The notes below the pieces were generated by a model. That model did not search any database. It had not been told where the DNA came from and saw nothing but the letters and a program-made list of their open reading frames with translations. The position numbers and the translations under genes were made by a program. A DNA stretch of 64,000 nt from Roseovarius aestuariivivens (lineage in GTDB: Bacteria > Pseudomonadota > Alphaproteobacteria > Rhodobacterales > Rhodobacteraceae), in contig NZ_SJEY01000001.1 in NCBI RefSeq assembly GCF_004761875.1, positions 434,001-498,000 of the forward strand, given 5' to 3'. Positions 8,474 to 17,871 of this stretch are shown in pieces. How positions within the stretch are numbered: the stretch's first letter is position 1; each line of letters opens with the position of its first letter.

Positions 8474-9745
8474 TCAGGCGGCCTTGCGCCGACGGCGCGC
8501 GCGGGGTGCGCCCTGTTTGCTCTGGCCTCCACCGCCGTTGGAGCCTCCACCGCCGCGACGACGACGGCGTTGGGTGCTGCCGGGACGGCCCTTGCCGGAC
8601 GCCTCGGTCAGCTCGGCGGGAGCTGCGCCATGGGCGACGGGAATGTCGATCTTCATTAGCTTCTGGATCTGACGAAGAAGATCGGCCTCTTCGCCCGAAC
8701 AAAAGGCGATGGCCTCACCTTCCTTGCCGGCGCGAGCCGTGCGGCCGATGCGATGCACGTAGTTTTCGGGCACCTCGGGCAGATCGTAATTCACGACATA
8801 ACTGACATCCGGGATGTCGATGCCACGCGCCGCCACGTCTGTGGCGACAAGTGTCGTGATCTCGCCTGAGCGGAAGGCCTTGATGGCGCGGTCGCGCTGG
8901 CCCTGGCTCTTGTTGCCGTGGATCGATGCGGCGTTATAGCCGTCCGCCACGAGCCCCTTCATCAGCTTCTCTGCGCCGTGCTTCGTGCGGGCAAAAACGA
9001 GCGTCAAGGCATCGGGATCTCGGTCAAGAACTTCGCGCAGATGCGTGGGTTTCTCGGGCTTGGCGACGAAATGCACCGATTGAGTAATTTTGTCCGCAGC
9101 TTTGCCCGGGGGGGCGACCTGCACCTTGCGGGGATTGGTCAGGTAGGCTTGGCTCAGCTCTTCCATCTGCTTGGGCATCGTGGCCGAGAAAAGCATCGTC
9201 TGACGCGGCGTGCCGAGTGCGGGTGCGATTTTGCGCAGCGCGTGGATAAAGCCCATGTCGAGCATCTGGTCGGCCTCGTCGAGAACGAGATGGCGCACCT
9301 GGCCGAGGTCCACTGCGCGGCGGTCCATCAGGTCCATGAGACGCCCCGGCGTGGCGACGAGAATGTCGGTGCCATGACTCAGAAACTTGATTTGCTTGCC
9401 GATGGACTGACCGCCGACAACGGTCGAGACGCGCAGTTTCGTGCCTTTCGTCAACACCTTGAGGCTTTCGGCGATCTGGTTCACCAGTTCGCGGGTGGGC
9501 GCAAGGATGAGCGCCTTGGCGGTTTTGGGGGCGGGTTTGCCCGGCTGTGCGAGCAGGTGATCGATGAGCGGCAGACCGAAGGCCAGAGTCTTGCCGGTGC
9601 CGGTCTGGGCGAGGCCCATCACGTCATGGCCCTGAAGTGCGAGCGGAATCGCCTGGTTCTGGATCGGGGTGGGTTCGGAGAAGCCCGCGCGGTCGAGGGC
9701 GGTCTTGAGAGCGGGCGCGAGGCCCAGCATGTCGAAGTCGAGCAT
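8474..9745 (-). CDS. DEAD-box RNA helicase, RhlE-like
   Basis: 423 residues from the ATG at 9745 (AAGGA 7 nt upstream); an in-frame start at 9793 is less likely. Motifs in order: Q motif GFSEPTPIQNQAIP, I AQTGTGKT, Ia APTRELV, II DEAD, III SAT, V ATDVAARGIDIP, VI HRIGRTARAG. The C-terminal tail is Arg/Gly-rich (RRRRRGGGG), typical of RNA-binding extensions in RhlE-type helicases. Roles would be rRNA maturation or mRNA turnover. A long region with no gene precedes it, suggesting a long 5' leader. Confidence 0.94.
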   Translation of the reverse strand: MLDFDMLGLAPALKTALDRAGFSEPTPIQNQAIPLALQGHDVMGLAQTGTGKTLAFGLPLIDHLLAQPGKPAPKTAKALILAPTRELVNQIAESLKVLTKGTKLRVSTVVGGQSIGKQIKFLSHGTDILVATPGRLMDLMDRRAVDLGQVRHLVLDEADQMLDMGFIHALRKIAPALGTPRQTMLFSATMPKQMEELSQAYLTNPRKVQVAPPGKAADKITQSVHFVAKPEKPTHLREVLDRDPDALTLVFARTKHGAEKLMKGLVADGYNAASIHGNKSQGQRDRAIKAFRSGEITTLVATDVAARGIDIPDVSYVVNYDLPEVPENYVHRIGRTARAGKEGEAIAFCSGEEADLLRQIQKLMKIDIPVAHGAAPAELTEASGKGRPGSTQRRRRRGGGGSNGGGGQSKQGAPRARRRRKAA

Positions 9746-10087
9746 AAAGTATCCTTGTGGCCGCGCGGGATGCGCGACATGTGTAAGCCGCACGAGATTG
9801 TGCGGTGAGCGGGGTTCGCGAGGCCTCAGGACAGGCGGGAGGATCCCGCGCGGTCTGGCCGGCGCGTCAGGAACCCTGCGTGATGGGGAACTGGATATGG
9901 GTCGCTGTTGGGCCCGTCTGAGGGCGCGGCTTGCTCACGCGGCAGCGCAGCGATAAGCTGCAAATGGTGTAGATCGGACGATATGTCAAGGCTTTACGCA
10001 GGTACATGATCTTGATGACACATGATAAGCGCAGCAACGAATTCGGGAAATCTAGGAAGGTACGACCAGGTTTGGTCGGATAGAAAA
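9746..10087 (-). promoter_or_regulatory. probable promoter and long leader of the DEAD-box helicase gene
   Basis: 342 bp without a credible gene separate the helicase start from tRNA-Gly. On the minus strand a consensus TTGACA (complement of 9984-9989) could be a -35 box; no good -10 is obvious at the usual distance. If used, it gives a leader of over 200 nt, a feature often seen in cold-induced helicases. A 6-bp hairpin (10063-10078, CGACCA/TGGTCG) just downstream of the tRNA may end tRNA transcription. Confidence 0.35.
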
Positions 10088-10163
10088 TGGAGCGGGCGAT
10101 GAGATTCGAACTCACGACCCTTACCTTGGCAAGGTAATGCTCTACCCCTGAGCTACGCCCGCG
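10088..10163 (-). tRNA. tRNA-Gly (anticodon GCC)
   Basis: 76 nt on the minus strand. The acceptor stem GCGGGCG pairs with CGCCCGC, and CCA is encoded. The D arm is GCTCAGGGGTAGAGC, the anticodon loop TTGCCAA gives GCC, and the T loop is GTTCGAATC. Confidence 0.96.
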
Positions 10164-10262
10164 TCCTTGGGTGAGGCGTGAGATATAAAGTCTCGCGCGA
10201 GGCTGCAAGAGGAAATCGCAACGCGCCAAGAAATTTTTCAACCCGCCTTGGAGATCAAGATC

Positions 10263-10397
10263 TTACTGGCTGAAGCGAAAAAACATTTCCGCGTAGATCA
10301 GGGTCGCGGCCAGAAGGAGCAGCATGAAAAACACGGCGCGGCGCCGCAGCGGACGCGGGGTTGTGTGCTCGTCTTCGTGTCGTTCGATCCGGGGCAC
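10263..10397 (-). CDS. 44-residue single-helix membrane protein
   Basis: GTG start at 10395-10397 preceded 5 nt upstream by a strong GGGAGGAG ribosome binding site. The first 20 residues are charged (PRIERHEDEHTT then PLRRRA), followed by one hydrophobic helix (VFFMLLLLAATLIYA) and a short aromatic tail ending in TAA at 10263. Positive residues before the helix predict an inner-membrane, N-in small protein. No family is recognised. It lies between tRNA-Gly and the terminator of the GMC oxidoreductase operon. Confidence 0.6.
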   Translation of the reverse strand: MPRIERHEDEHTTPRPLRRRAVFFMLLLLAATLIYAEMFFRFSQ

Positions 10398-10473
10398 GTC
10401 ATCTCCTCCCTCAAGTTGATGTCGCCGGACAAAGCCCGTGCGATCAGGCTAGTCCGCAATAAGGGACCGCGCA

Positions 10474-10509
10474 AGAAAAAGCCTCGGCAAGGCGGAACCT
10501 TGCCGAGGC
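10474..10509 (-). terminator. rho-independent terminator of the GMC oxidoreductase operon
   Basis: A perfect 12-bp stem (GCCTCGGCAAGG at 10481-10492 with CCTTGCCGAGGC at 10498-10509) around a 5-nt loop is followed on the minus strand by a TTTTTC run. It lies 21 bp beyond the stop of the GMC oxidoreductase gene. Confidence 0.92.
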
Positions 10510-10530
10510 GTTTGGTCGCTGTGCCGGATC

Positions 10531-12102
10531 TCAGAGATTTCCGGCAGACATCTCGCGCGCGATGTGATCGGCCTGCCGGATCGCCAGCGCCACAATCGTC
10601 AGCGTCGGGTTTTCCGCCGCACCTGTGGTGAATTGCGAGCCGTCCGAAATAAACAGGTTTTCGATATCGTGCGTCTGGCCCCACTTGTTGACCACGCCAT
10701 CCTCGGGGTTTTCCGACATGCGGTTGGTCCCGAGATTATGCGTGCTGGGATAGGGGGGCGTCGGGAAGGTGCGCGTGGCACCGACCGCGTCGTAGACCGC
10801 CGCGCCGCGCTCGTAGGCGTGGTTGCGCATCGCGATGTCGTTGGGGTGATCATCGAAATGAACATTGGCTACGGGAAGACCGTACTGATCCTTCACCTCG
10901 GTATTGAGGGTCACGCGGTTGGTGGACTGGGGCATATCCTCGCCCACGATCCACATGCCGGCCATGTTCTCGTACTGGTCGAGTGCGGAGGTAAACTCAC
11001 GTCCCCACGCGCCGGGATCGAGGAAGGCTGCCATGAAGGGCAGGCCGAGTGACAACGTCTCAAGCTCGTAGCCACCGACGAAGCCGCGGCTGGGATCGTG
11101 TTTGGATTCGTCCTGGATGATCCCAGCCATCGTAGTGCCGCGCCACATCTTCACAGGCTGTTCGAACACTGCATAAACCGAGCCCGTCATGTGCCGCATG
11201 TAGTTGCGGCCCACCTGGTCGGAGCTGTTTGCCAGACCGTTCGGGAACATGTTCGACGCCGAGTTCAACAGCATACGAGGTGATTCAAAAGAGTTTCCTG
11301 CAACGCAGACGATACGTGCCTTCTGCATCTGAAGATCGCCGTTCTCGTCGAAATACTCGACCCCTGTGACCTTGCCGGCCTCGTTATGCAGAATCCGGGC
11401 CACATGGGCCTTTTCGCGCACTTCGAGGTTGCCCGTGGCCTCGCCCTCCGGGATGTCGGTATAGGCGGACGACCATTTGGCGCCCCATTTACAGCCCTGG
11501 AAGCAGAAGCCGGTCTGCTGGCACATCAGGCGGTCCTGGTCGTCACGGCTGTTGATCGCCATGCGGCCAGTGTGGACCTCAGTGTAGCCAAGCTTTTTCG
11601 CGCCGGCCTCGAAGACTTTGTAGTTGTTGTTGCCCGGCAGGCCTGGATTTCCGTTCGTGCGCGTGACGTTAAGCTTCTTCTCGGCCAGATCGTACCAAGG
11701 CGCCATCTCGGTCCCGTCGATGGGCCAGTCGAGGAGGCTTGCGCCTTCGACCTCACCATAGGTGGTGCGCGCCTTCCATTCGTGGTCCTGGAACCGAATC
11801 GAGGCGCCGGCCCAGTGGGTGGTCGTACCGCCCACGGCCTTCACGATCCAGGCGGGCAGGCCGGAGAAATCCTTGGCCACGCGCCAGTCGCCCGAGGTGG
11901 TGCGCGGGTCGAGCCAGGCCAGCTGGCCAAAACTTTCCCACTCGTCGTTGATGTAGTCTTCGGGCAGGTAACGCCCGCCGGCCTCGAGCGCGACGACGCT
12001 CACGCCCTTTTGCGCCAGCTCGTTGGCGAGAACGCCGCCGCCTGCGCCGGTGCCGATGATGACGACGACGCTATCGTCGTTGTGGTCAAATGGTGCTGTC
12101 AT
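10531..12102 (-). CDS. GMC-family FAD-dependent oxidoreductase
   Basis: 523 residues. N-terminal FAD-binding Rossmann motif VVIIGTGAGGGVLANELAQKG followed by VVALEAGGRY, and the GMC signature near KAVGGTTTHWAGASIRFQDHEW. The C-terminal part has HNLGTNRMSENPEDGVVN and FISDGSQFTTGAAENPTLT, as in the large subunit of membrane gluconate/sorbitol/glucose dehydrogenases. It presumably oxidises an alcohol or sugar in the periplasm, carried out together with the Tat-tagged small subunit encoded just upstream (15 bp gap). No cytochrome c subunit is adjacent, so the electron acceptor is unclear. Confidence 0.9.
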   Translation of the reverse strand: MTAPFDHNDDSVVVIIGTGAGGGVLANELAQKGVSVVALEAGGRYLPEDYINDEWESFGQLAWLDPRTTSGDWRVAKDFSGLPAWIVKAVGGTTTHWAGASIRFQDHEWKARTTYGEVEGASLLDWPIDGTEMAPWYDLAEKKLNVTRTNGNPGLPGNNNYKVFEAGAKKLGYTEVHTGRMAINSRDDQDRLMCQQTGFCFQGCKWGAKWSSAYTDIPEGEATGNLEVREKAHVARILHNEAGKVTGVEYFDENGDLQMQKARIVCVAGNSFESPRMLLNSASNMFPNGLANSSDQVGRNYMRHMTGSVYAVFEQPVKMWRGTTMAGIIQDESKHDPSRGFVGGYELETLSLGLPFMAAFLDPGAWGREFTSALDQYENMAGMWIVGEDMPQSTNRVTLNTEVKDQYGLPVANVHFDDHPNDIAMRNHAYERGAAVYDAVGATRTFPTPPYPSTHNLGTNRMSENPEDGVVNKWGQTHDIENLFISDGSQFTTGAAENPTLTIVALAIRQADHIAREMSAGNL

Positions 12103-12117
12103 TGTCTTGCCCTTCCC

Positions 12118-12648
12118 TCAGCCGATCCATGCGATGTCGTCGAAGCCGCGGTTGATATATCCACCCTTCGAGAAACTCTCGCCCTCGTAGCCGAAGATCG
12201 GCCAGATCGCTTTCTGGTTATAAAGACCGGTGACGAGACCGCCCCGGATCCGCTGGAAGAACGCGTCGTCCTCCATCGCGCGCAGCACGTCGACGCGGTC
12301 ACGCTCCCAGCCGATAGACGCGTATTCCAGCCCCGTCATTTCGCGGGCCTTGTCGTTGAGCGCGTCGATGCCGGCGCTGATCGCGTCAACCTCTTCGGGT
12401 TTGTCGTATCCCTTGACCGCGGCCACGTAATACTCGTCGCCGATCTGGTCATGGGGATAGATATCGCGCGCCATCTGAACGAGCGTCGCAAAGGTTTCCG
12501 GCTTGAGCGCGTCCATTTCGGTGGCCCACGCCGCGTTGGGTCCGGCCACGTAAGTCGCGCCGCAGACAAAGGCGCCGACCGCAGTGGTCGCACCTTTCAA
12601 AAGATCGCGCCGGGTCATCGACCGGGGCGATTTGGTTTTCGTACTCAT
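12118..12648 (-). CDS. Tat-exported small subunit (gluconate 2-dehydrogenase subunit 3 family)
   Basis: 176 residues from the ATG at 12648 (GGAGGAAAATCC before it). The N-terminus SMTRRDLLKGATTAVGAF is a twin-arginine signal, followed by an AWA-type cleavage site. The mature part (FATLVQMARDIYPHDQIGDEYY and VTGLYNQKAIWPIFGYEGESF) matches the gluconate 2-dehydrogenase subunit 3 family, which folds with and helps export GMC large subunits. It is co-transcribed with the GMC gene downstream. Confidence 0.88.
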   Translation of the reverse strand: MSTKTKSPRSMTRRDLLKGATTAVGAFVCGATYVAGPNAAWATEMDALKPETFATLVQMARDIYPHDQIGDEYYVAAVKGYDKPEEVDAISAGIDALNDKAREMTGLEYASIGWERDRVDVLRAMEDDAFFQRIRGGLVTGLYNQKAIWPIFGYEGESFSKGGYINRGFDDIAWIG

Positions 12649-12737
12649 GGATTTTCCTCCCTGGGCGGCGCGGCTTCCCTTTTTTTCCACCGCAGATCCG
12701 GGCCACGCCGCCCCGGTCCCGCTTGAAATCCGAGTTC

Positions 12738-13133
12738 TTACTTGAAGCGTCCCGCGCGCTCGAGCACTTCGATCTGGTAGCCGTCGGGATCGGCGATGAA
12801 GAAGAACTTGCCCACCAACTTGCCGTCGGGGGCGAACTCCACGATCTTGCGCGGTTCCAGACCGGCTTCGGTCAAACGTGCATGTTCGGAGGCGAGATCG
12901 TCGACCGACACAGCCAGGTGTCCATAGCCATCGCCAAGATCGTAAGGTTCCGTGCGGTCCTTGTTGATCGTGAACTCGACTTCGAACTCGGTCTCTGCAT
13001 TGCTCATGTAGACCAGAGTGAAATCGGAAAAATCCAGCCGGTCCGCGATCTCCAGCCCGAACGCGGTCTTGTAGAAGTCGACCGACCGTTCTTCGTTGAG
13101 GACGCGGATCATGCTGTGAATGGCTTTGGCCAT
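12738..13133 (-). CDS. glyoxalase I-like VOC protein
   Basis: 131 residues. Two beta-alpha-beta-beta-beta modules of the vicinal oxygen chelate fold: AKAIHSMIRVLNEERSVDFYKTAF begins the first, GYGHLAVSVDDL the second, and the C-terminal FFIADPDGYQIEVLER carries the metal-binding Glu. This is the pattern of lactoylglutathione lyase (GloA-like), with metal ligands His, Glu, His, Glu. Actual substrate not proven. It lies 89 bp upstream of the Tat subunit gene on the same strand. Confidence 0.88.
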   Translation of the reverse strand: MAKAIHSMIRVLNEERSVDFYKTAFGLEIADRLDFSDFTLVYMSNAETEFEVEFTINKDRTEPYDLGDGYGHLAVSVDDLASEHARLTEAGLEPRKIVEFAPDGKLVGKFFFIADPDGYQIEVLERAGRFK

Positions 13134-13221
13134 GAATCTCTCCCAAAATGTCTGTGCGGGTTAAGCTTAGCGGGTGCGTCCAGGGGGCGGGTAGTAAGCG
13201 GTTACTACATGCGTGAAGCGT

Positions 13222-13524
13222 TCATTCCGCCGCGATTCGCGCACTCGGCGACAGGGCCGCGTCCAACTTCGCATCGCACCATACCAGACAGGTGCAGCGG
13301 AGCAGCGAGGTGAAATTCTTCGGCTCGCCGCGAAGTTCGATCACTTCGCCATGCAGTTTCGAGACAAAGCCCGGCGTGGTAAGGCCTTCGCTTTCGGCAA
13401 TCTGGTCGAGAATGGCCCAAAAGGATTTCTCGAGCCGGATGCTGGTGCTTTGACCGTTCAGGCGCATCCGCCGGGTTTCCAGGTCGTATCGGGCCGGGTC
13501 CTGCCCGGCGAACATGCGGCACAT
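13222..13524 (-). CDS. ribbon-helix-helix domain protein
   Basis: 100 residues from the ATG at 13524, because GGGAGGAGAAGAT directly precedes it; the in-frame TTG upstream overlaps that site. A central segment (QSTSIRLEKSFWAILDQIAESEGLTTPGFVSKLHGE) has the beta strand and two helices of an RHH_4-type ribbon-helix-helix fold. The N-terminal MCRMFAGQDPARYDLETR is typical of these alphaproteobacterial proteins. It could be a small DNA-binding regulator; the target is unknown. Confidence 0.83.
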   Translation of the reverse strand: MCRMFAGQDPARYDLETRRMRLNGQSTSIRLEKSFWAILDQIAESEGLTTPGFVSKLHGEVIELRGEPKNFTSLLRCTCLVWCDAKLDAALSPSARIAAE

Positions 13525-13619
13525 ATCTTCTCCTCCCAAAGATTCAGAGCCGTTCTATTCATATTATGATTGCCCAAAAGGGCAGGCGTGGGAAGGGTCT
13601 TCTGCCGATGACGCCGCTG

Positions 13620-14009
13620 TCAGATCATCGCGAAAAAAAGATTCGCCGCCGCAGTTAATAGAATCATGCCTAGCGTCAGTACCATTCCCGCGGACCGCAA
13701 CGGCAGGCGTTGCGGGGTGGCCCCCATGCCGACCGCGTGTGACAAGCGCCCCAGCAACAGCATGGCGCCGAGGCCGTGAAGCCCCATCTCGGGCAAGCCT
13801 TGCACCTCTGCGCAGGCCAGAAGCACAAGGCCCATCGGCGCATATTCTGCGAAATTTGCCTGCACCCGGATTTTCTTGCGCATCTCGCGGTTATTGCGAT
13901 CGCCGATAGAAATCCGCGACACGATCCGAGCACGGATCACCCGCGCGCTCAGAGCGACAAGCAGCAGGGCCAGAAATCCGGCATAGATCGGCGTAATGGT
14001 CAGGCTCAT
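13620..14009 (-). CDS. MAPEG-family membrane protein
   Basis: 129 residues with four hydrophobic helices (about residues 5-25, 57-68, 79-92 and 107-127). The loop GDRNNREMRKKIRVQANFAEYAPMGLVLL is the MAPEG signature region that binds glutathione in eukaryotic homologues. Bacterial members are often of unknown function, possibly detoxifying lipophilic electrophiles. The 257 bp between this gene and pyc contain nothing I can support. Confidence 0.9.
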   Translation of the reverse strand: MSLTITPIYAGFLALLLVALSARVIRARIVSRISIGDRNNREMRKKIRVQANFAEYAPMGLVLLACAEVQGLPEMGLHGLGAMLLLGRLSHAVGMGATPQRLPLRSAGMVLTLGMILLTAAANLFFAMI

Positions 14010-14266
14010 GACGTTCGGTCGGATTCAAGTCTCTGGAACATGCTGTGATCACAAGCTGAGCCGAGTGGCGCGCGGAAACAAGCCCGATGGCGGCGAAAGC
14101 GGAAAATGGGCGGGCAATCCCCGACACTTTGCCTTTTCTTTTTGCGAACAACCCCGGATTGGGGGCGCGCCGCACTTGCTGCCCCGGTCCGATCTATCTG
14201 TAAAACCCAGCTCTGTGAGCTGTCGGGTCGGTCGGACGGCCCGAGCGAGGCTTGCTCCATCGGGGA

Positions 14267-17200
14267 TCACTCAAATTCGATTAGCAGATCCTTGGCATCG
14301 ATCTGCGCACCGGGCTGGACATGAACGGCCTTGATCACCGCATCGCGTTCGGCGTGCAGGCCGGTTTCCATTTTCATCGCTTCGATGGTCAAAAGCTGGT
14401 CGCCCTGCTTGACGCTCTGGCCAGGTTTGACCGCAACCGAGGCCACCGCGCCGGGCATCGGCGCCCCGAGGTGATTGGGGTTTCCTGGTTCGGCCTTGGG
14501 GCTTGCGGCGACGGTGCTCTTGATCTTGCGGTCGGCGACACGCACCGTGCGCGGCTGGCCGTTGAGTTCGAAGAACACCCGCGCCTCGCCGTCATCATGC
14601 GTTTCGCCCACGGCCACGAGCCGGATCTCAAGCGTCTTGCCAGGGTCGATCTCGGCTGAAATCTCGTCTCCAGGCTCCATGCCGTAAAAGAAACTGTAGG
14701 TGGGCAAGCAGCGTACCGGTCCGTAAATCGCGTGACGTTCCATGTAGTCGTCGAAGACCTTTGGGTACATGAGGCTGCCCATGAGATCCTCGTTGTCGAT
14801 ATCTTCGCCCCATTTCTCGACCAGTTCTGCGCGCTTGGCCTCCAGATCTTCGGACTCGAGCAGGGTGCCGGGGCGCACCGTGATGGGCTTTTCGTCCTTC
14901 AGTACCTTTTTCTGGATGTCCTCGGGGAAGCCGCCGGGTGCCTGGCCTACATAGCCTTTCATAAGCGTGATGACGCTGTCGGGGAAACTCACTTCGGTCT
15001 TGGGGTCCAGCACATCCTCGCAGGTCAGGCCCTGGCTGACCATCATGAGGGCAAGATCCCCTACAGTCTTGGCGATGGGGGTCACCTTGATCACGTCGCC
15101 GAACATCTGGTTCACGTCGGCATAGGTCTTGGCGATTTCTGGCCATTTCTCTTCCAGCCCCATCGAGCGGGCCTGCGCGCGCAGATTGGTGAACTGCCCG
15201 CCGGGCATCTCGTGCAGATAGACCTCTGACGCGGGCGATTGCATCGCAGACTCGAACGCGGCGTATTGCGCGCGCACCTGCTCCCAGTAGATCGAGATCT
15301 GCCGGATTGCGGCAATGTCGAGCCCGGTATCACGTTCGGTATGGCGCAGGGCCTCGACGACCGTGCCGAGCGTGGCCTGGCTGGTGTTGCCAGACAGCGC
15401 GTCCATTGCGCAGTCTACCGCATCGACGCCGGCCTCTGAGGCGGCGAGGATCGTGGCGCTGGCGATCCCGGCGGTGTCGTGTGTATGGAAGTGGATCGGC
15501 AGACCGGTCTCTTCCTTCAAAGCCTTGAAAAGCACGCTGGCTGAGGCCGGCTTCAGAAGGCCGCCCATGTCCTTGATGCAAAGGATATGCGTGCCGGCCT
15601 CTTTCAGTTCATGCGCCAGTTTGAGGTAATATTTCAGATCGTATTTGGACCGGGCCGGGTCCAGCATGTCGCCGGTGTAACAGATCGCGGCCTCGAGAAT
15701 CTTGCCGCTCTCCAGAACCGCATCCATCGATACGCGCATGTTTTCCGCCCAGTTGAGCGGGTCGAACACGCGGAAAAGGTCCACGCCGCTGTCCGCCGCC
15801 TGATGCACGAATGCCGAGACCACGTTGTCGGGATAGTTCGTATAGCCCACCCCGTTCGAGCCGCGCAGCAGCATTTGCGTCAGCACGTTGGGCATGGCGG
15901 CGCGCAGGTCGCGCAGGCGCTGCCAGGGGCATTCATCGAGGAAGCGATAGGCCACGTCGAAGGTCGCGCCGCCCCAGCACTCGACCGAGAAAAGCCCGGG
16001 CAGATTTGCGGCATAGGCCGGTGCGGCGTTGATCATGTCGATCGAGCGCATCCGCGTGGCCAGCAGCGACTGGTGACTGTCGCGCATGGTCGTATCTGTG
16101 ATGAGCAATTTCTTCTGCTCAGCCATCCAGTCCGCCACGGCCTGCGGGCCTTGGGCATCCAAAAGAGTCTTGGTGCCCGGCGGCGGCATGTCCGCCTTGA
16201 GTTCCGGTGGCCGAGGTTTCTTCAGGTCGGGCCGTGGTCGGGGGCGGTCCTTGGTCTCGGGATGTCCGTTCACCGTCACATCCGCGAGGTAGGTCAGAAC
16301 CTTGGTGCCCCGGTCGCGGCGCGCGGCGAAATCGAAGAGCTCGGGCGTCGTGTCGATGAACTTGGTGGTGTACTCGTAATTCAGGAAAGTCGGGTGCTTG
16401 AGCAGGTTTTCCACGAAGGCGATGTTCGTGCTGACGCCCCGGATCCGGAACTCTCGCAGGGCGCGGTCCATCCGGGCAATGGCACCTTCGGGCGTTTGCG
16501 CGTGGGCGGTGATCTTGACCAGAAGCGAGTCGTAATAGCGCGTGATCACGCCCCCCGAATAGGCCGTGCCGCCGTCCAGGCGGATGCCCATGCCGGTCGC
16601 CTCCCGAAAGGCGGTGATGCGGCCATAGTCGGGAATAAACTTGTTTTGCGGGTCTTCGGTGGTGATCCGGGTTTGCAGGGCGTGACCGTTAAGCGTGATC
16701 TCGTCCTGGCTCTTTTTGCGTGTGGCCTCCTGCAGGGTCTTGCCCTCGGCGATCTTGATCTGGGCCTGCACGATGTCGATGCCGGTCACTTCCTCGGTGA
16801 CGGTGTGTTCGACCTGCACGCGCGGGTTTACCTCGATGAAGTAAAACTCCTCGGTGTCCATATCCATCAGGAACTCGACCGTACCGGCGCATTCGTAATT
16901 CACGTGCTTGCAGATCTTGTATCCGAGCTCACAGACCTCTTCGCGCTGCGCGTCGGTCAGGTAGGGCGCAGGGGCGCGCTCGACCACTTTCTGGTTGCGG
17001 CGCTGCACGGAACAGTCCCTTTCGTACAAATGGTACATGTTCCCGTGGGTATCTCCGAGAATTTGTACTTCGACGTGGCGCGCCCGCTCGATCATCTTTT
17101 CGAGATAACCTTCGCCATTGCCGAAGGCGGCCTCGGCCTCGCGCTTGCCCTCTTTGACCTTGTCGGCCAGTTCCGCCTCGGATTCGATGGGCCGCATGCC

Positions 17201-17707
17201 CCGCCCGCCGCCACCCCAGGACGCCTTGAGCATCATCGGATAGCCGATCTCGGCGGCCTGTTTGCGGGTCTCGTCCATGTCATCGCCCAGCACCTCGGAG
17301 GCGGGGATGACCGGCACGCCGGCCTCGACGGCGACGCGCCGGGCGCTGGCCTTGTCGCCGAGCGCGCGCATGGTTTCGGCCTTGGGGCCGATGAAGGTGA
17401 TCCCGTTGGCCTCACATGCATCGACGAGTGCGGGGTTTTCCGACAAAAGCCCGTAGCCCGGATGGATTGCGTCGGCGCCGGATTTGCGGGCCACGCGGAT
17501 AATCTCCTCGATCGAGAGATATGCCTGTACCGGGCCGAGACCTTCGCCGATGCGATAGGCCTCGTCGGCCTTGAAACGGTGAAGGCCAAGCTTGTCCTCT
17601 TCGGCGTAGACGGCGACGGTGCGTTTGCCCAGTTCGTTGGCGGCGCGCATAATGCGGATGGCGATCTCGCCACGGTTGGCGATCAGGATTTTCTTGAACT
17701 CGGCCAT
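14267..17707 (-). CDS. pyc: pyruvate carboxylase
   Basis: 1146 residues from the ATG at 17707, the normal family length; the same frame runs on to 18289 but has no RBS there. Makes oxaloacetate from pyruvate, bicarbonate and ATP. Biotin carboxylase domain (about 1-450: KILIANRGEIAIRIMRAA, ATP-grasp GGGGRGM, VEVQILGD), carboxyltransferase domain (TTMRDSHQSLLATR onward, FHTHDTAG), PYC/OADA domain, and a C-terminal biotinyl domain with EAMKMETG whose Lys is residue 1112. The upstream same-strand gene is an alpha-hydroxy-acid dehydrogenase, so lactate could feed anaplerosis. Confidence 0.97.
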   Translation of the reverse strand: MAEFKKILIANRGEIAIRIMRAANELGKRTVAVYAEEDKLGLHRFKADEAYRIGEGLGPVQAYLSIEEIIRVARKSGADAIHPGYGLLSENPALVDACEANGITFIGPKAETMRALGDKASARRVAVEAGVPVIPASEVLGDDMDETRKQAAEIGYPMMLKASWGGGGRGMRPIESEAELADKVKEGKREAEAAFGNGEGYLEKMIERARHVEVQILGDTHGNMYHLYERDCSVQRRNQKVVERAPAPYLTDAQREEVCELGYKICKHVNYECAGTVEFLMDMDTEEFYFIEVNPRVQVEHTVTEEVTGIDIVQAQIKIAEGKTLQEATRKKSQDEITLNGHALQTRITTEDPQNKFIPDYGRITAFREATGMGIRLDGGTAYSGGVITRYYDSLLVKITAHAQTPEGAIARMDRALREFRIRGVSTNIAFVENLLKHPTFLNYEYTTKFIDTTPELFDFAARRDRGTKVLTYLADVTVNGHPETKDRPRPRPDLKKPRPPELKADMPPPGTKTLLDAQGPQAVADWMAEQKKLLITDTTMRDSHQSLLATRMRSIDMINAAPAYAANLPGLFSVECWGGATFDVAYRFLDECPWQRLRDLRAAMPNVLTQMLLRGSNGVGYTNYPDNVVSAFVHQAADSGVDLFRVFDPLNWAENMRVSMDAVLESGKILEAAICYTGDMLDPARSKYDLKYYLKLAHELKEAGTHILCIKDMGGLLKPASASVLFKALKEETGLPIHFHTHDTAGIASATILAASEAGVDAVDCAMDALSGNTSQATLGTVVEALRHTERDTGLDIAAIRQISIYWEQVRAQYAAFESAMQSPASEVYLHEMPGGQFTNLRAQARSMGLEEKWPEIAKTYADVNQMFGDVIKVTPIAKTVGDLALMMVSQGLTCEDVLDPKTEVSFPDSVITLMKGYVGQAPGGFPEDIQKKVLKDEKPITVRPGTLLESEDLEAKRAELVEKWGEDIDNEDLMGSLMYPKVFDDYMERHAIYGPVRCLPTYSFFYGMEPGDEISAEIDPGKTLEIRLVAVGETHDDGEARVFFELNGQPRTVRVADRKIKSTVAASPKAEPGNPNHLGAPMPGAVASVAVKPGQSVKQGDQLLTIEAMKMETGLHAERDAVIKAVHVQPGAQIDAKDLLIEFE

Positions 17708-17871
17708 GGCCTGTCCCCTTCGTCGATTTTGTGTGGCGGGGCGTCCACGGGTGGATCGCCGCAGTGCAGCACCGTCTCCAAAGTTGTAGAAAGTCAAACG
17801 CGGCGATGCAATCCGCCATTCGCCGCATTGCGGGAATGGCGGAAAGTTTGTGCAAAGACCCTTGGCCCTGC

